Of a stretch of 54,352 nt of DNA, positions 33,226 to 42,507 are shown piece by piece. This stretch comes from Blautia glucerasea (GTDB taxonomy: Bacteria > Bacillota > Clostridia > Lachnospirales > Lachnospiraceae). The DNA lies in contig NZ_JAAITU010000026.1 in NCBI RefSeq assembly GCF_013304385.1, positions 1 to 54,352 of the forward strand, read 5' to 3'. The notes under the pieces are model-generated. The model did no database searches. It saw only the letters and a program-made list of their open reading frames with translations, and had not been told where the DNA came from. The stretch's first letter is position 1, and every line of letters starts with the position of its first letter. A program made the position numbers and the translations under genes.

Positions 33226-35082
33226 TTATTCTAATTTCAGGCCGCAGATCCTGCAGTCCCGGGTTCCCACAACCATATAATCATTGTATATAGCTGGTGA
33301 TGCTTCGATCGCTCCACTGGAAATTTCATTCTCATCCAGAAGCTTTCCGGAATTTCCATCCAGAAGATAAGCCTTTCCACCACAACTGCAATAAAGCACC
33401 TTACCGGAACCATCAGAATTGTATACACATACAGGAGAAGACCAGGCATAATATGCTTTATGTTCCCACTTGACTTCACCGGTCTTTTTATCAAGACAAG
33501 CCAGTACACCATCATACTGAGCACCGGTTTTGGCTACGGTTACATAAATATAGTCAGACAGCTTCTTTTTTCCTAAAGCAATGGTTGACTGCACACCACC
33601 GGATACACCATCATCAGAGTAACATTCATAGGAAGTCTTCCATATGATATGGCCGTTCTTTGCATCAATCTTCCAGATCGGTACTTCAGCAGAGCTGCTG
33701 CTTCTCCAGCCTAAACGGAAAGAAGTGCTTACATAAAGGTACAAATGGTCATCTTCTATGGATAACACAGGAGTGGAGTTGGAGTCATCCAGTGTATCCT
33801 GAGCCCAGACAAGCTGAAGAGTATTCAGATTCAGACACATCAGATTGCCCCCATTGTCTGTGACAAAAAGATATCCGCCATATACAGCGGCACTGTCCTC
33901 CATGCCAAGCCAGTAGGACGCAACGCTGGTACGGTTCCCATAATAATGCCATTTTACTATATGATCCGGATTGATGGACAGAGTACCGGATTCCTGGTCG
34001 TATTGTGTGTTCAGACGGATCAGATAAAGAATCCCGTTTTCGCCAGGATAGATCAGTGTATCCGTGTCTGCATCTACAAGTGGAGAAGAGTCAAAATAGC
34101 TTAAGGCTCCCCGCAGGGAAAATGGATCATTGTTCCCGAAGGTGTACATTACGGAACAATCAAGAAGGTTTACCACAAAGACGCGGGCTGTACCCTGATT
34201 GCTGTCATAACCGGCGCCAACATACAGAATCGGATATCCTCTGGGATCAAGTGCACCGGAACCTTTAAATGTGAAACCAAGATTCAGTGTGTCACGGGTT
34301 GCTTCTCCGGTTTCCAGATCCAGGAAATATACATACCCATCCATACAAGCATAGATGACTTCCACAAGATCATCCTTTTCTTTTGCCCAGTCATACATAT
34401 TCATGGCCTTTTTCACTTTCTTAGGCCATTTCATCATTAACGGCTGTCCGGTCCAACCGCTGCCAGACCAGGTGGCACCATTATAAGTAATGGAACTGGT
34501 TTTGGAAGACCAAAGGCTGGTAAGCTTATTCTTCTTCATATCAGCAGTTCCATAAACAGGGTTATCACGGAAATTATTGCCCCGAAAGGTAACAATGCCA
34601 TCTACATCTGTATATTCGCTGCCTTTTCCAAACCAAATCTCCTGATCTGGCTTATAGCTTAACGGATCGGTCAGTGTAGTCCCATCAATATTGATCTCTG
34701 TAGTCTGTATGTAATTGGAGGGCGCAGTAGACTCAGTGCAGTGGGGAGCAAAAGCTTCCGGCTGCAGCCCTTTGGGAGTATCTCCAGAGCTGTCCTTGCT
34801 ATTTTTCTGAGCAGCTTTTGCAGATCTGGCTGAGGGATCCGATGCATGAACAAGGTTCAGACCATCTGCCTGATCCTTAAGCACAGCGGAAGCTGCAGAA
34901 GCAGGATTACTTTTCTGCCAAAGCTGAATGCCCATTAAAACCATAACTGCCAGAACGATCAGAAGACCCTCCGTAAGCAGCAGGGATTTTGCAAATCTGC
35001 CGGAATGCCCGGATTGTTTTCTTTGGTTTTTAGCCTTGCTGTTTTTACCGTTGCCTGGAGAGGCTTTTTTTTGTGTTTTCAT
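33226..35082 (-). CDS. Membrane-anchored PQQ-like beta-propeller protein
   Basis: A 618-aa protein with a basic cytoplasmic head (KTQKKASPGNGKNSKAKNQRK), one membrane helix (LLLTEGLLIVLAVMVLMGIQLW, about 35-56) and a large external domain. The external part has repeated PQQ/quinoprotein-like blades: CMDGYVYFLDLETGEATRD, GGYLFVTDNGGNLMCLNLNTL, VPIWKIDAKNGHIIWKTSY, GVLACLDKKTGEVKWEHKA and GGKAYLLDGNSGKLL. No PQQ ligand set or dehydrogenase motif is evident, so it probably acts as a scaffold. A roughly 70-aa low-complexity linker rich in A, S and K follows the helix. A TTGTCC/TATAAT promoter with 17-bp spacing lies upstream on this strand. Confidence 0.8.
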   Translation of the reverse strand: MKTQKKASPGNGKNSKAKNQRKQSGHSGRFAKSLLLTEGLLIVLAVMVLMGIQLWQKSNPASAASAVLKDQADGLNLVHASDPSARSAKAAQKNSKDSSGDTPKGLQPEAFAPHCTESTAPSNYIQTTEINIDGTTLTDPLSYKPDQEIWFGKGSEYTDVDGIVTFRGNNFRDNPVYGTADMKKNKLTSLWSSKTSSITYNGATWSGSGWTGQPLMMKWPKKVKKAMNMYDWAKEKDDLVEVIYACMDGYVYFLDLETGEATRDTLNLGFTFKGSGALDPRGYPILYVGAGYDSNQGTARVFVVNLLDCSVMYTFGNNDPFSLRGALSYFDSSPLVDADTDTLIYPGENGILYLIRLNTQYDQESGTLSINPDHIVKWHYYGNRTSVASYWLGMEDSAAVYGGYLFVTDNGGNLMCLNLNTLQLVWAQDTLDDSNSTPVLSIEDDHLYLYVSTSFRLGWRSSSSAEVPIWKIDAKNGHIIWKTSYECYSDDGVSGGVQSTIALGKKKLSDYIYVTVAKTGAQYDGVLACLDKKTGEVKWEHKAYYAWSSPVCVYNSDGSGKVLYCSCGGKAYLLDGNSGKLLDENEISSGAIEASPAIYNDYMVVGTRDCRICGLKLE

Positions 35083-35124
35083 TTTATATTTTTCCTTTTC
35101 CCTATAAATAACCTGATAAAATAC

Positions 35125-35153
35125 ATTATACCATCAGGAAAAAGGAAGGACAA
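35125..35153 (-). promoter_or_regulatory. SigA promoter of the PQQ-like gene
   Basis: On the minus strand, TTGTCC (35153-35148) and TATAAT (35130-35125) are separated by 17 bp, about 43 bp upstream of the start. Confidence 0.65.
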
Positions 35154-35160
35154 GAACTGG

Positions 35161-36105
35161 TTAAAGTAGCAGGTCAATAATCTGCTGTATATTTTCTGAA
35201 GTCCCGGTGAAAAACCAGAAATCCAGATCCATATATCCGTTACCGCTGTCTGGGTATCCGAAAGTAGTGCTGGTTGTTTCAAGTTCTGCGAAACCATCGT
35301 CTCTGGTATCGTTCATATAGATAAAAAGAGAACAGCCGGTTTGTCCGGGGGTATCAGAAGGCTCCTTGATATACGGATCAGAAGGATTGTTGTAATAGTT
35401 TCGTATCAGCAGTGTCCATTGATTTTCGGAAAGCTTTAACAGATATCCCACCCTTCCATGAGTCTGATAAGCCTTAAAGCCTATTTTATGTTCTTCATGG
35501 GAATGAACCTTTACTTTGGCAAGCCCATTTTCAAAGGACAGTACATTTCCTGAAGAAGGGGCATAGTAGTCCACATAGTCCAGAGTTTTTCCGCGATAAG
35601 GGATAAGAAAGGTTCCGCCTGGACGTACCTGGAAAAGATTCCAGATTTCCAGAGGCATGGGAGCGTCTGGTGTAAAATCTTCCAGATAGATATGCTCCTG
35701 AAAACCACAATAGGAAACCTTTGTGACCAGATCGGAAAAAACGCAGGATGCCGAAAGAGGATTTGAGAGCGGACGGATCTGGCGGCGGATATGAAAACGC
35801 TTATGTTTCCAACTGGATTCATATAAATCTGCCTGGAGCAGAGAACTAAGTTCTATCAGCCCTGGTGCCTCACTGGAAATATGATAGTCTGCAGGGTCAA
35901 TACCGGGTTGTACAGTATAAGATTCCTTAAAGTGTTCCCTGGATTTGGTGAAAAAAGGAAATTCCGGGGCAATCCAGATTCTGTCACCGCCCATATCCCA
36001 GTTTCCTGCATTGAAAAAGTCATCAAATGCAAGGCTTTGATAAGGATGGTTGAGAAAAACAAGTAAAATCAAGGCTTTGTGGACAGTGACAGACAATGCA
36101 ACCAT
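35161..36105 (-). pseudogene. Chromosomal gene truncated at its 5' end by the conjugative element
   Basis: The frame codes for a protein with NAGNWDMGGDRIWIAPEFPFF (about residues 38-58), RPGGTFLIPYRGKTLDYVDYYAP and a C-terminal ALELETTSTTF-like region. It resembles DUF6786-type beta-sandwich proteins, though recognition is weak. The family-like part begins abruptly around FLNHPYQ, about 17 residues after the first in-frame Met (36105-36103). That Met has no ribosome binding site. Upstream codons continue open to 36486 but encode Cys/Pro/Ser-rich shadow sequence of the ICE genes. The N-terminal roughly 60-100 residues expected for a complete protein are missing, most simply because the ICE inserted near 36070-36110. 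Confidence 0.6.
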
Positions 36106-36130
36106 CAAAAATTGAATAAGTTTACAGAGC

Positions 36131-36163
36131 AGGGATACTATTTTCACGAATGGTATCCCTTTT
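36131..36163 (+). terminator. Hairpin at the ICE left end
   Basis: AGGGATAC (36131-36138) pairs with GTATCCCT (36153-36160) and is followed by TTTT. It could stop transcription entering or leaving the ICE. Confidence 0.6.
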
Positions 36164-36201
36164 CTGTTGTCTTCCGCTCCCACATAAGCGAAGCATGGCA
36201 C

Positions 36202-36236
36202 AAGCCGCAGGCATAAAAAACCTGTGGCTTTTTTAT
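36202..36236 (+). terminator. Second hairpin upstream of the first ICE gene
   Basis: AAGCCGCAGG (36202-36211) pairs with CCTGTGGCTT (36221-36230) with one G-U pair; TTTTATT follows. It insulates the first ICE gene from upstream transcription, or acts as a leader attenuator. Confidence 0.75.
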
Positions 36237-36263
36237 TGCCCATTTTAGGAAGGAGCCGGATAA

Positions 36264-36785
36264 ATGAATTTAAGTGAAGCTGAAAAAAGGATGATCTATC
36301 AGGTCGAGGGCACCAGCCAGGGGGCCGCTCTGAATGAGATTTACATGACCTGGCGCTATGCACCTGACAAGGCCATGAAGGACACGGCGGAAGGCCTTTT
36401 GAAAAAGCTCCGTCCTCTCTCCGATAAGGAGTGCATGGATGTGATCCGGGATGTTCAGAAGAATTACCGTCTGCCCGGCAAGGCAAGGACTATCGGGGCA
36501 ATGTTGGCGGAGGCCAGGCAGCAATCCGGTGCCCAGAAGATGACCGGTCACGATATCATGGCCCTGGAGCGGTTCGATCCCGATACCCGCCACATGATCG
36601 TCTTTGACGTCCTCTCCCATGAGTCCCCCATGGGATACAAGGGTGATAAAATGCGCCTGTTCCTGACCGAAGCCGGATACGGAAAGGCCCTGGAGAACCA
36701 GGACAAGGGATTTATCAAAATAAAGAACCATGCGAAGGTCATAGCTGGCAACCTCCGCTATGACCACAAAGACCGTGAATTGTAG
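36264..36785 (+). CDS. Conserved ICE protein of unknown function
   Basis: A 173-aa soluble, mostly helical protein starting MNLSEAEKRMIYQVEGTSQG. Such a gene is regularly the first one at the left end of Tn1549-like conjugative elements. No catalytic motif is seen. The middle contains LLKKLRPLSDKECMDVIRDVQKNY and the C-terminus SPMGYKGDKMRLFLTEAGYGKAL. GGAAGGAG lies 8 bp before the ATG. Base composition is clearly richer in GC than the chromosomal genes to the left, which fits recent acquisition. Confidence 0.75.
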   Translation: MNLSEAEKRMIYQVEGTSQGAALNEIYMTWRYAPDKAMKDTAEGLLKKLRPLSDKECMDVIRDVQKNYRLPGKARTIGAMLAEARQQSGAQKMTGHDIMALERFDPDTRHMIVFDVLSHESPMGYKGDKMRLFLTEAGYGKALENQDKGFIKIKNHAKVIAGNLRYDHKDREL

Positions 36786-36956
36786 GGAACTGAAAACTGT
36801 ATCAAAAAAGGTGGAAAATCCGCTGTTCCTTCCCCTCTGTGCCACGAACCGAAAGGGGCATGGATGTTTTCCCATGTGAAGGGTATGGGAGAGATACAGA
36901 CGGAGGAAACACCGAAAATCAACACTTTTCAAACCATGAGGAAGGAGGTATCAGGC

Positions 36957-37844
36957 ATGGCAGTTTTCCGTATCGAAAAGACCCGTGATTACACGGTCAT
37001 GTCAAACCACCATCTGCGGGATATGTCCCTGTCGCTGAAAGCAAAGGGACTTCTATCCCTCATGCTGTCCCTGCCAGAGAACTGGGACTACACCATGAAG
37101 GGGCTTGCCCGTATCTGCAAGGACGGCATCGACAGTATCAGCGGCGGCATCCGAGAGTTGGAGGAACACGGCTATCTGATCCGTGAGCGCGTGAGAGGCG
37201 CAAACGGTCAGCTTGGTTCGATCGAGTACACCATTCTGGAGCAGCCTAAAGAGCCAACACCTGCACAGGAAAAACCTATACGGGAAAATCCCGTACAGGC
37301 AAACCCAACATTGGTCACGCCTGTTCAGGAAGAACCCGCCCAATTAAATAAAGATAGATCAAGTAACGATCCATCAAGAACTGATTTATCAAGTACGGAG
37401 ATATCAAATCCTATCCAATCAAATCCCCCTACCCCCGCAGGGGCAAGGATGGGAATGGATCGGATGGGAGCCAGAGAAAGCTATCGGGAACTGATTTTGG
37501 AGAATATCGAGTACGACTTCTGGAAGAACAGCGACCGCGTTGACCATGAGATGCTGGACGAGATCACGGAACTGATCGTGGATACCGTATGTTCTGCCCG
37601 CAAAGTCATCCGCATTGCCGGAGACGATTATCCGGCGGAGGTGGTAAAGTCCCGGTTTATGAAGCTGGACAGCTCCCATGTTCAGTATGTCATGGACTGT
37701 ATGAAGGACAACACCACCTATGTCCGCAATATCAAGAAATACCTTCTGGCGGCGCTGTATAACGCCCCGACCACCATCAACAGCTACTATTCTTCCCTGG
37801 TGCAGCACGATATGTACGGGGACGGGCAAAGGGGGCGAGGCTAA
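36957..37844 (+). CDS. ICE helix-turn-helix protein with DUF6017 C-terminal region
   Basis: A 295-aa protein. Residues 1-95 form a winged-helix domain like that of RepA_N/DnaD-type replication and regulatory proteins (NHHLRDMSLSLKAKGLLSLMLSLPENW, ISGGIRELEEHGYLIRERVRG). A low-complexity linker rich in P, N and S (about 100-160) follows. The DUF6017-like region (about 175-290) includes YRELILENIEYDFW and RNIKKYLLAALYNAPTT. It probably works in ICE maintenance or control. The start at 36957 is set by AAGGAGG; codons upstream from 36864 are not expected to be used. Its stop is directly followed by the pcfB start. Confidence 0.82.
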   Translation: MAVFRIEKTRDYTVMSNHHLRDMSLSLKAKGLLSLMLSLPENWDYTMKGLARICKDGIDSISGGIRELEEHGYLIRERVRGANGQLGSIEYTILEQPKEPTPAQEKPIRENPVQANPTLVTPVQEEPAQLNKDRSSNDPSRTDLSSTEISNPIQSNPPTPAGARMGMDRMGARESYRELILENIEYDFWKNSDRVDHEMLDEITELIVDTVCSARKVIRIAGDDYPAEVVKSRFMKLDSSHVQYVMDCMKDNTTYVRNIKKYLLAALYNAPTTINSYYSSLVQHDMYGDGQRGRG

Positions 37845-38336
37845 ATGCAGGAGGAAGTAACGCGGGGCGCTGTAACGCTCATTGTTGACGGAGCCAAGCT
37901 AAGCGAGCAGGTCTTTGAAAAGGCCGTCAAAAAATTCCTGGAGGAAATCCAGAAAAGCCAGAAGCCCAAAATCTACCGCGGCAGGCAGAGCCTTAAACAG
38001 CTTGCCAGCCAGAACGCCGGTCTTGCCAATATCGAGATCAGTGACAAGAATATCAAGGCTTTCTCCCGTGTAGCGAAGAAATACCATGTGGATTTTGCCT
38101 TGAAGAAAGACACCTCCGCAGAGCAGCCCCGTTACCTGGTCTTTTTCAAAAGCCGGGACGCAGACGCCATCACAGCGGCGTTTCAGGAGTTTGCCAGCCG
38201 GAAAATGAGCCGTGAGGAAAAGCCATCCATCCGGGAGCGGCTGACCCAGGCGAAGGAACAGGCGGCGGAGAAAACGGAACACCGCACCATTGACCGGGAG
38301 AAAGTAAAGGTCAAAGATCGGAGCGTGCAGAGATGA
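37845..38336 (+). CDS. PcfB-family (DUF3801) conjugation protein
   Basis: A 163-aa protein. DUF3801 covers about 1-140: RGAVTLIVDGAKLSEQVFEKAVKKFLEEIQ, YRGRQSLKQLASQNAGLANIEI and FSRVAKKYHVDFALKKD. In plasmid pCF10, PcfB is an accessory factor that brings the relaxosome to the coupling protein PcfC. Here it overlaps the coupling-protein gene virD4 by 4 bp (ATGA), consistent with that partnership. The C-terminus is a charged tail (about 130-163). Confidence 0.88.
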   Translation: MQEEVTRGAVTLIVDGAKLSEQVFEKAVKKFLEEIQKSQKPKIYRGRQSLKQLASQNAGLANIEISDKNIKAFSRVAKKYHVDFALKKDTSAEQPRYLVFFKSRDADAITAAFQEFASRKMSREEKPSIRERLTQAKEQAAEKTEHRTIDREKVKVKDRSVQR

Positions 38337-38959
38337 ATATGAAAAAACTGATTTTGCTGAACCTTCCGTATCTTCTGTTCGTGTATCCCTTCGATAAGCT
38401 GGCACAGGCTTTCCGGCTTGCGCCCGGTGCTAACCTCTCCGGCAAGCTGCTTTCTATCGGGGACGGCTTCACGGCAGCATTTTCCTCACCGTGGCTCAGT
38501 TTCCATCCCACGGACCTGCTGATCGGCATAGCCGGTGCGGTGGTCCTTCGCATGGCGGTCTACCTGAAAGGCAAAAACGCTAAGAAATACCGCCACGGAA
38601 TCGAGTATGGTTCTGCTCGTTGGGGTACGGCGGCAGATATCGCTCCCTACATGGACAAGGACTTTTTCCAGAACATCCCCATGACGCAGACGGAGCGAAT
38701 CACGATGGCGAGCCGCCCAAAGCAGCCGAAATATGCCAGAAATAAAAACATTCTGGTGATCGGCGGTTCCGGCAGCGGCAAGACGCGGTTCTTCTGTAAG
38801 CCGTCGCTGCTGCAAGCTCATTCGTCCTATGTCTGCACTGATCCGAAAGGAACCTTGCTGCCGGAGATCGGCGCTTTCCTGGAACGGAAGAAATACCGTA
38901 TCAAGTGCCTCAACCTGATAAACTTCCGAAAATCCATGAAATACAATCCGCTGGCTTAT
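38333..38959 (+). CDS. VirD4/TraG coupling protein, exon 1 (interrupted by the group II intron)
   Basis: The first 209 residues of the type IV secretion coupling ATPase, which feeds the DNA-relaxase complex to the mating channel. It has an N-terminal membrane anchor (two hydrophobic stretches, about 8-25 and 62-80), YGSARWGTAADI (about 91-102) and Walker A VIGGSGSGKTRFF (about 138-150). CTDPKGTLLPEIG is also present. The exon ends KYNPLAY at 38959. The reading frame then runs into intron sequence and stops after six more codons. Exon 2 resumes exactly at 41341, giving 585 aa after splicing, a normal length. Confidence 0.93.
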
Positions 38960-41340
38960 GCGCGACACGAGGTCGCGTAATTAAACTGTTCGGCACTGAC
39001 CGAACCTGTTATTCCATTAGCAGTAGCCTATCGTTACCGAAGCGGCTGGCAACGGTCGTGAGGCAGCATGACGAGAAAAGGTAGCCCTCCCGAAAGGGTC
39101 AAGCCGAAACCGCGAGGCAGAGGCGAAAAGCTGGAAGCAACATCCGGCTGGGGAGCTTGGCTTGTGTAGTATGGTGAATGTAAGTGAATCGCTGTTAAAC
39201 GTCGTTAGTGGGAACCAGGCTAAAGTTGCTGATAAGCCTGAACCAAAAGGTGTGCAGTCGGATGTTCCCCTGTAAGCTGGGAACACATGGACAAACAGGA
39301 CTGCCGGCGGATAGGCGGCACCTAACCTACACGGTTGATTACGTGAAACGTGGTAAGCCCGCGCTCTCTCCGTATACTCGGAAAGCTGACCGCAAGGAAA
39401 GCCGATAGAAACGCGGGTAAGGAACGCTGGAAAAAGCGAATGCCGACCTTGTAATGAGGACGGATAGGGATTGAAATAGTATCTCACGCGAAAGCGGGCC
39501 AACTTCCAGCAGGTCTATCTTTACGAGAGAATTTACAGAACTTTTGAAAGGAGGAATCGCAAATGAACAGAAAACTGTGTGCGCCTGCTGACAAGGCACA
39601 AAGCTGGGAATCCATTGATTGGAAGAAAGCGGAGGCCTATGTTAAAAAGCTGCAAATGCGTATCGTAAAGGCTCAAAAAGACGGTCATTATAACAAGGTG
39701 AAATCCCTGCAATGGCTGTTGACACATTCTTTCTATGCCAAAGCATTGGCAGTGAAGCGTGTGACAAGTAATAAAGGCAAAAATACCGCTGGTGTAGACC
39801 ATGAATTATGGAAAACGCCAAAAGGCAAATTCGAGGCGATTGATAAACTCAAGCGCCGGGGCTATAAGCCTCAACCTCTCAGACGGGTGTATATCCCGAA
39901 GAAAAACGGGAAAATGCGTCCCCTGAGTATTCCAACGATGACAGACCGTGCCATGCAGACGTTATATAAGTCTGCATTGGAACCATTGGCGGAAACTCTG
40001 GCAGACCCAAACTCCTACGGCTTTAGAATTGGAAGAAGCACACACGATGCCATCGGGCAATGCTTCAACGATTTATGCAGAGCCGGTTCTCCACAATGGA
40101 TTTTGGAAGGAGATATTAAAGGGTGCTTCGACCACATCAGCCATAACTGGCTGTTGGAAAACATTCCAATGGATAAGGAAATGCTCGGGAAATGGCTGAA
40201 ATGCGGTTTTGTGGAGACCCAAAAGCTCTTTCCAACAGAGGAAGGAACTCCACAGGGCGGCACAATATCGCCAGTTTTGATGAACATGACCTTAGACGGA
40301 CTAGAGCGCATTCTGAAAGAGAGATTCCCAATGAGACGGATGGTGGCAGGTAAAACTGTTTACGACCAGATTAACTTCGTGCGATATGCCGACGACTTTA
40401 TCGTTACCGGAAAAAGCCCGGAAACTCTACGTAACGAGGTTATGCCGCTCATCAAGGACTTTCTGGTGGAACGCGGCCTGCAACTCTCCGAGGAAAAAAC
40501 GGTGATTACGCACATCAGTGACGGCTTTGATTTTCTTGGGCAGAACGTTCGGAAATACAACGGAAAATTGCTCATCAAGCCATCAAAGAATGCGATAAAA
40601 TCCTTCCTCAAAAAAGTGCGCACTATCGTTAAGGAGAACAAAACCGCTACACAGGACTTGCTCATTTGCAAGCTAAATCCTGTCATTCGCGGTTGGGTCA
40701 ACTACCATCGCTATGTAGTTTCTGCGGATATTTTTGGATTGGTTGACCACAGGATTTTCGAGTGCCTATGGAGGTGGGCTTGCCGCAGACACAAACGAAA
40801 AGGCAAGAGATGGATTGCTAATAAATACTGGCACCACATTGACAACCGGACGTGGACATTTGCGGCAGAACCTGCCTTTCGCGGTAAGGATTTCGATGAA
40901 AAATACCTTAAGCTGGAATACGCGGCAAATACCAAAATCATCCGATTCAGGAAAATCGCCGCAGAAGCCAATCCGTTCGATGAAAAGTGGACGGGATATT
41001 ATGAGGAACGTGACGGAGAAAGAATGCTGAACAGTACCAAAGGACGGGAAAAACTCGTTAAAATCTGGAACAACCAGAAACGGTGCTGCCCTGTATGTGG
41101 AGAAAGAATTACATTCGAAACAGGATTCAAGACGCATTTTAACACCGAAAACAACAGGAAGTGGCCTGCTATTATGGTACATCCCTGGTGTCATCGAAAT
41201 CTGCATGAGCCAGACTACTTGATTTGAGCCGGGTTTCGTTTTACACGAGGCCTTACGATAGGCTTGAGCCGTATGACGGGAAACTGTCACGTACGGTTCT
41301 TAGGGGAGGGACTGGCAGTAATGCCAGTCTCTTACCCGAC
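38960..41340 (+). mobile_element. Group II intron inserted in virD4/TraG
   Basis: A 2381-nt intron with a maturase ORF. The 5' end reads GCGCGACACG, one base off the usual GUGYG. Domain V is at 41266-41299 (GAGCCGTATG paired with GTACGGTTC, AGC triad near the base). Domain VI follows, ending in AC at 41340. Joining 38959 to 41341 restores NPLAY-IRSEKDILK of the VirD4 family without gap. EBS1 is probably ATAAGCC (39232-39238), perfectly complementary to the seven exon bases GGCTTAT (38953-38959). The intron is in the sense orientation, so splicing of the ICE transcript is possible. Confidence 0.93.
39563..41227 (+). CDS. ltrA: Group II intron reverse transcriptase/maturase
   Basis: A 554-aa intron-encoded protein. 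The RT domain (about 60-330) has RPLSIPTMTDRAMQTLY, LEGDIKGCFDHISHNWLL, GTPQGGTISPVLMNMTLD and the catalytic FVRYADDFIVTG. Domain X (maturase) covers about 340-430 (KLNPVIRGWVNYHRYVVSADIF). The C-terminal HNH endonuclease region is CCPVCGERITFETGF with HFNTENNRKWPAIMVHPWCHRNLH (about 508-550). It promotes splicing and target-primed insertion of the intron. AAGGAGG precedes the ATG at 39563. Length and domain set are complete, so the intron may be active. Confidence 0.95.
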   Translation: MNRKLCAPADKAQSWESIDWKKAEAYVKKLQMRIVKAQKDGHYNKVKSLQWLLTHSFYAKALAVKRVTSNKGKNTAGVDHELWKTPKGKFEAIDKLKRRGYKPQPLRRVYIPKKNGKMRPLSIPTMTDRAMQTLYKSALEPLAETLADPNSYGFRIGRSTHDAIGQCFNDLCRAGSPQWILEGDIKGCFDHISHNWLLENIPMDKEMLGKWLKCGFVETQKLFPTEEGTPQGGTISPVLMNMTLDGLERILKERFPMRRMVAGKTVYDQINFVRYADDFIVTGKSPETLRNEVMPLIKDFLVERGLQLSEEKTVITHISDGFDFLGQNVRKYNGKLLIKPSKNAIKSFLKKVRTIVKENKTATQDLLICKLNPVIRGWVNYHRYVVSADIFGLVDHRIFECLWRWACRRHKRKGKRWIANKYWHHIDNRTWTFAAEPAFRGKDFDEKYLKLEYAANTKIIRFRKIAAEANPFDEKWTGYYEERDGERMLNSTKGREKLVKIWNNQKRCCPVCGERITFETGFKTHFNTENNRKWPAIMVHPWCHRNLHEPDYLI

Positions 41341-42471
41341 ATCCGATCAGAGAAAGATATCTTAAAGCTGGTGAACGCCCTGATTATGAACACGAAGGGC
41401 GAAGGCGAAAAATCTTCGGAAGATTTCTGGGTCAAAGCAGAACGCCTCTATTATTCCGCACTGATCGGCTACATCTGGTATGAGGCCACGGAGGAAGAAA
41501 AGAACTTCATCACACTTCTGGACCTTATCAATGCCAGTGAAGCCAGAGAGGATGACGAAACTTATCAAAGCCCGGTGGACCTGCTCTTTTCTCAGTTGGA
41601 GGAACGGGAGCCGGACCACTTTGCCGTCAAGCAGTACCGCAAATTCAAGATGGCGGCGGGCAAAACCTTAAAATCCATCCTCATTTCCTGCGGTGCCCGG
41701 CTTGCTCCCTTCGATATCAAGGAGCTGCGGGACCTGATGGAATATGACGAGCTGGAACTGGATACCCTGGGCGACCAAAAGACGGCGCTGTTTGTGATCC
41801 TGTCAGATACGGACAGCACTTTCAATTTCGTGGCCGCCCTCATGTATAGTCAGCTTTTCAATCTGCTCTGCGACAAGGCGGATGACTTCTACGGTGGGCG
41901 GCTGCCCGTCCATGTCCGTCTGATTCTGGACGAGTTTGCCAACATCGGCCAGATACCGAACTTCGATAAGCTGATCGCCACCATCCGAAGCCGTGAAATA
42001 TCGGCTTCTATTATTTTGCAGTCGCAGAGCCAGTTAAAGACCATCTACAAGGACGCGGCAGATACCATCGTCGGTAACTGTGACAGCACCTTGTTTTTGG
42101 GAGGCAAGGAGAAATCCACCCTCAAGGAAATTTCGGAGCTGCTGGGGAAAGAGACCATTGATCTCTATAACCAGTCTGAAAACCGGGGCAGCCAGGTTTC
42201 CCATGGCCTCAGTTATCAGAAATTAGGAAAGGAGTTGATGACCCAGGACGAATTGGCAGTGATGGACGGCGGCAAGTGTATCTTCATGCTGCGGGGCGTG
42301 CGCCCGTTTCTTTCGGACAAGTACGACCTCACCCGGCATCCGAATTACAGATACACGGCCGACGCCGACCCTAAAAATGTCTTTGACATGGAACGGTACA
42401 TGAAGAAGCAGCGTGCCGTGGTAAAACCCACGGACACCTTCGATGTGTACGAGATTGACGCAACAATTTAA
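41341..42471 (+). CDS. VirD4/TraG coupling protein, exon 2
   Basis: The last 376 residues of the coupling ATPase, starting IRSEKDILKLVNALIMNTKG. Walker B is VRLILDEFANIG (about 224-235 of the exon), followed by the arginine/Q region IRSREISASIILQSQSQLK and FLGGKEKSTLKEISELLG. An open frame continues upstream into the intron to 41224, but those codons are intron domains IV-VI and have no ribosome site. Production of an active protein needs RNA splicing. A 36-bp gap leads to maff2. Confidence 0.92.
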   Translation: MRSEKDILKLVNALIMNTKGEGEKSSEDFWVKAERLYYSALIGYIWYEATEEEKNFITLLDLINASEAREDDETYQSPVDLLFSQLEEREPDHFAVKQYRKFKMAAGKTLKSILISCGARLAPFDIKELRDLMEYDELELDTLGDQKTALFVILSDTDSTFNFVAALMYSQLFNLLCDKADDFYGGRLPVHVRLILDEFANIGQIPNFDKLIATIRSREISASIILQSQSQLKTIYKDAADTIVGNCDSTLFLGGKEKSTLKEISELLGKETIDLYNQSENRGSQVSHGLSYQKLGKELMTQDELAVMDGGKCIFMLRGVRPFLSDKYDLTRHPNYRYTADADPKNVFDMERYMKKQRAVVKPTDTFDVYEIDATI

Positions 42472-42507
42472 CCCAAAATCAAAAACATTTTTTAGGAGGA
42501 TTATTTT

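Noticed and set aside
36270-36932. 220-codon minus-strand frame over the first ICE gene
   Set aside because: Antisense to a well-supported gene with a good ribosome site; no recognisable domain.
39259-39263. CGGAT as EBS2 of the intron, pairing with exon ATCCG
   Set aside because: It lies 3' of the EBS1 candidate, whereas EBS2 is expected upstream of EBS1, so the pairing is probably chance.
39017-39502. 161-codon minus-strand frame in the intron 5' region
   Set aside because: The sequence is the structured RNA of the group II intron (domain I-III), so an open frame there is incidental.
41224-41340. VirD4 exon 2 starting upstream, inside the intron
   Set aside because: The in-frame extension codes for intron domain V-VI sequence, without ribosome site; homology of VirD4 starts at 41341.
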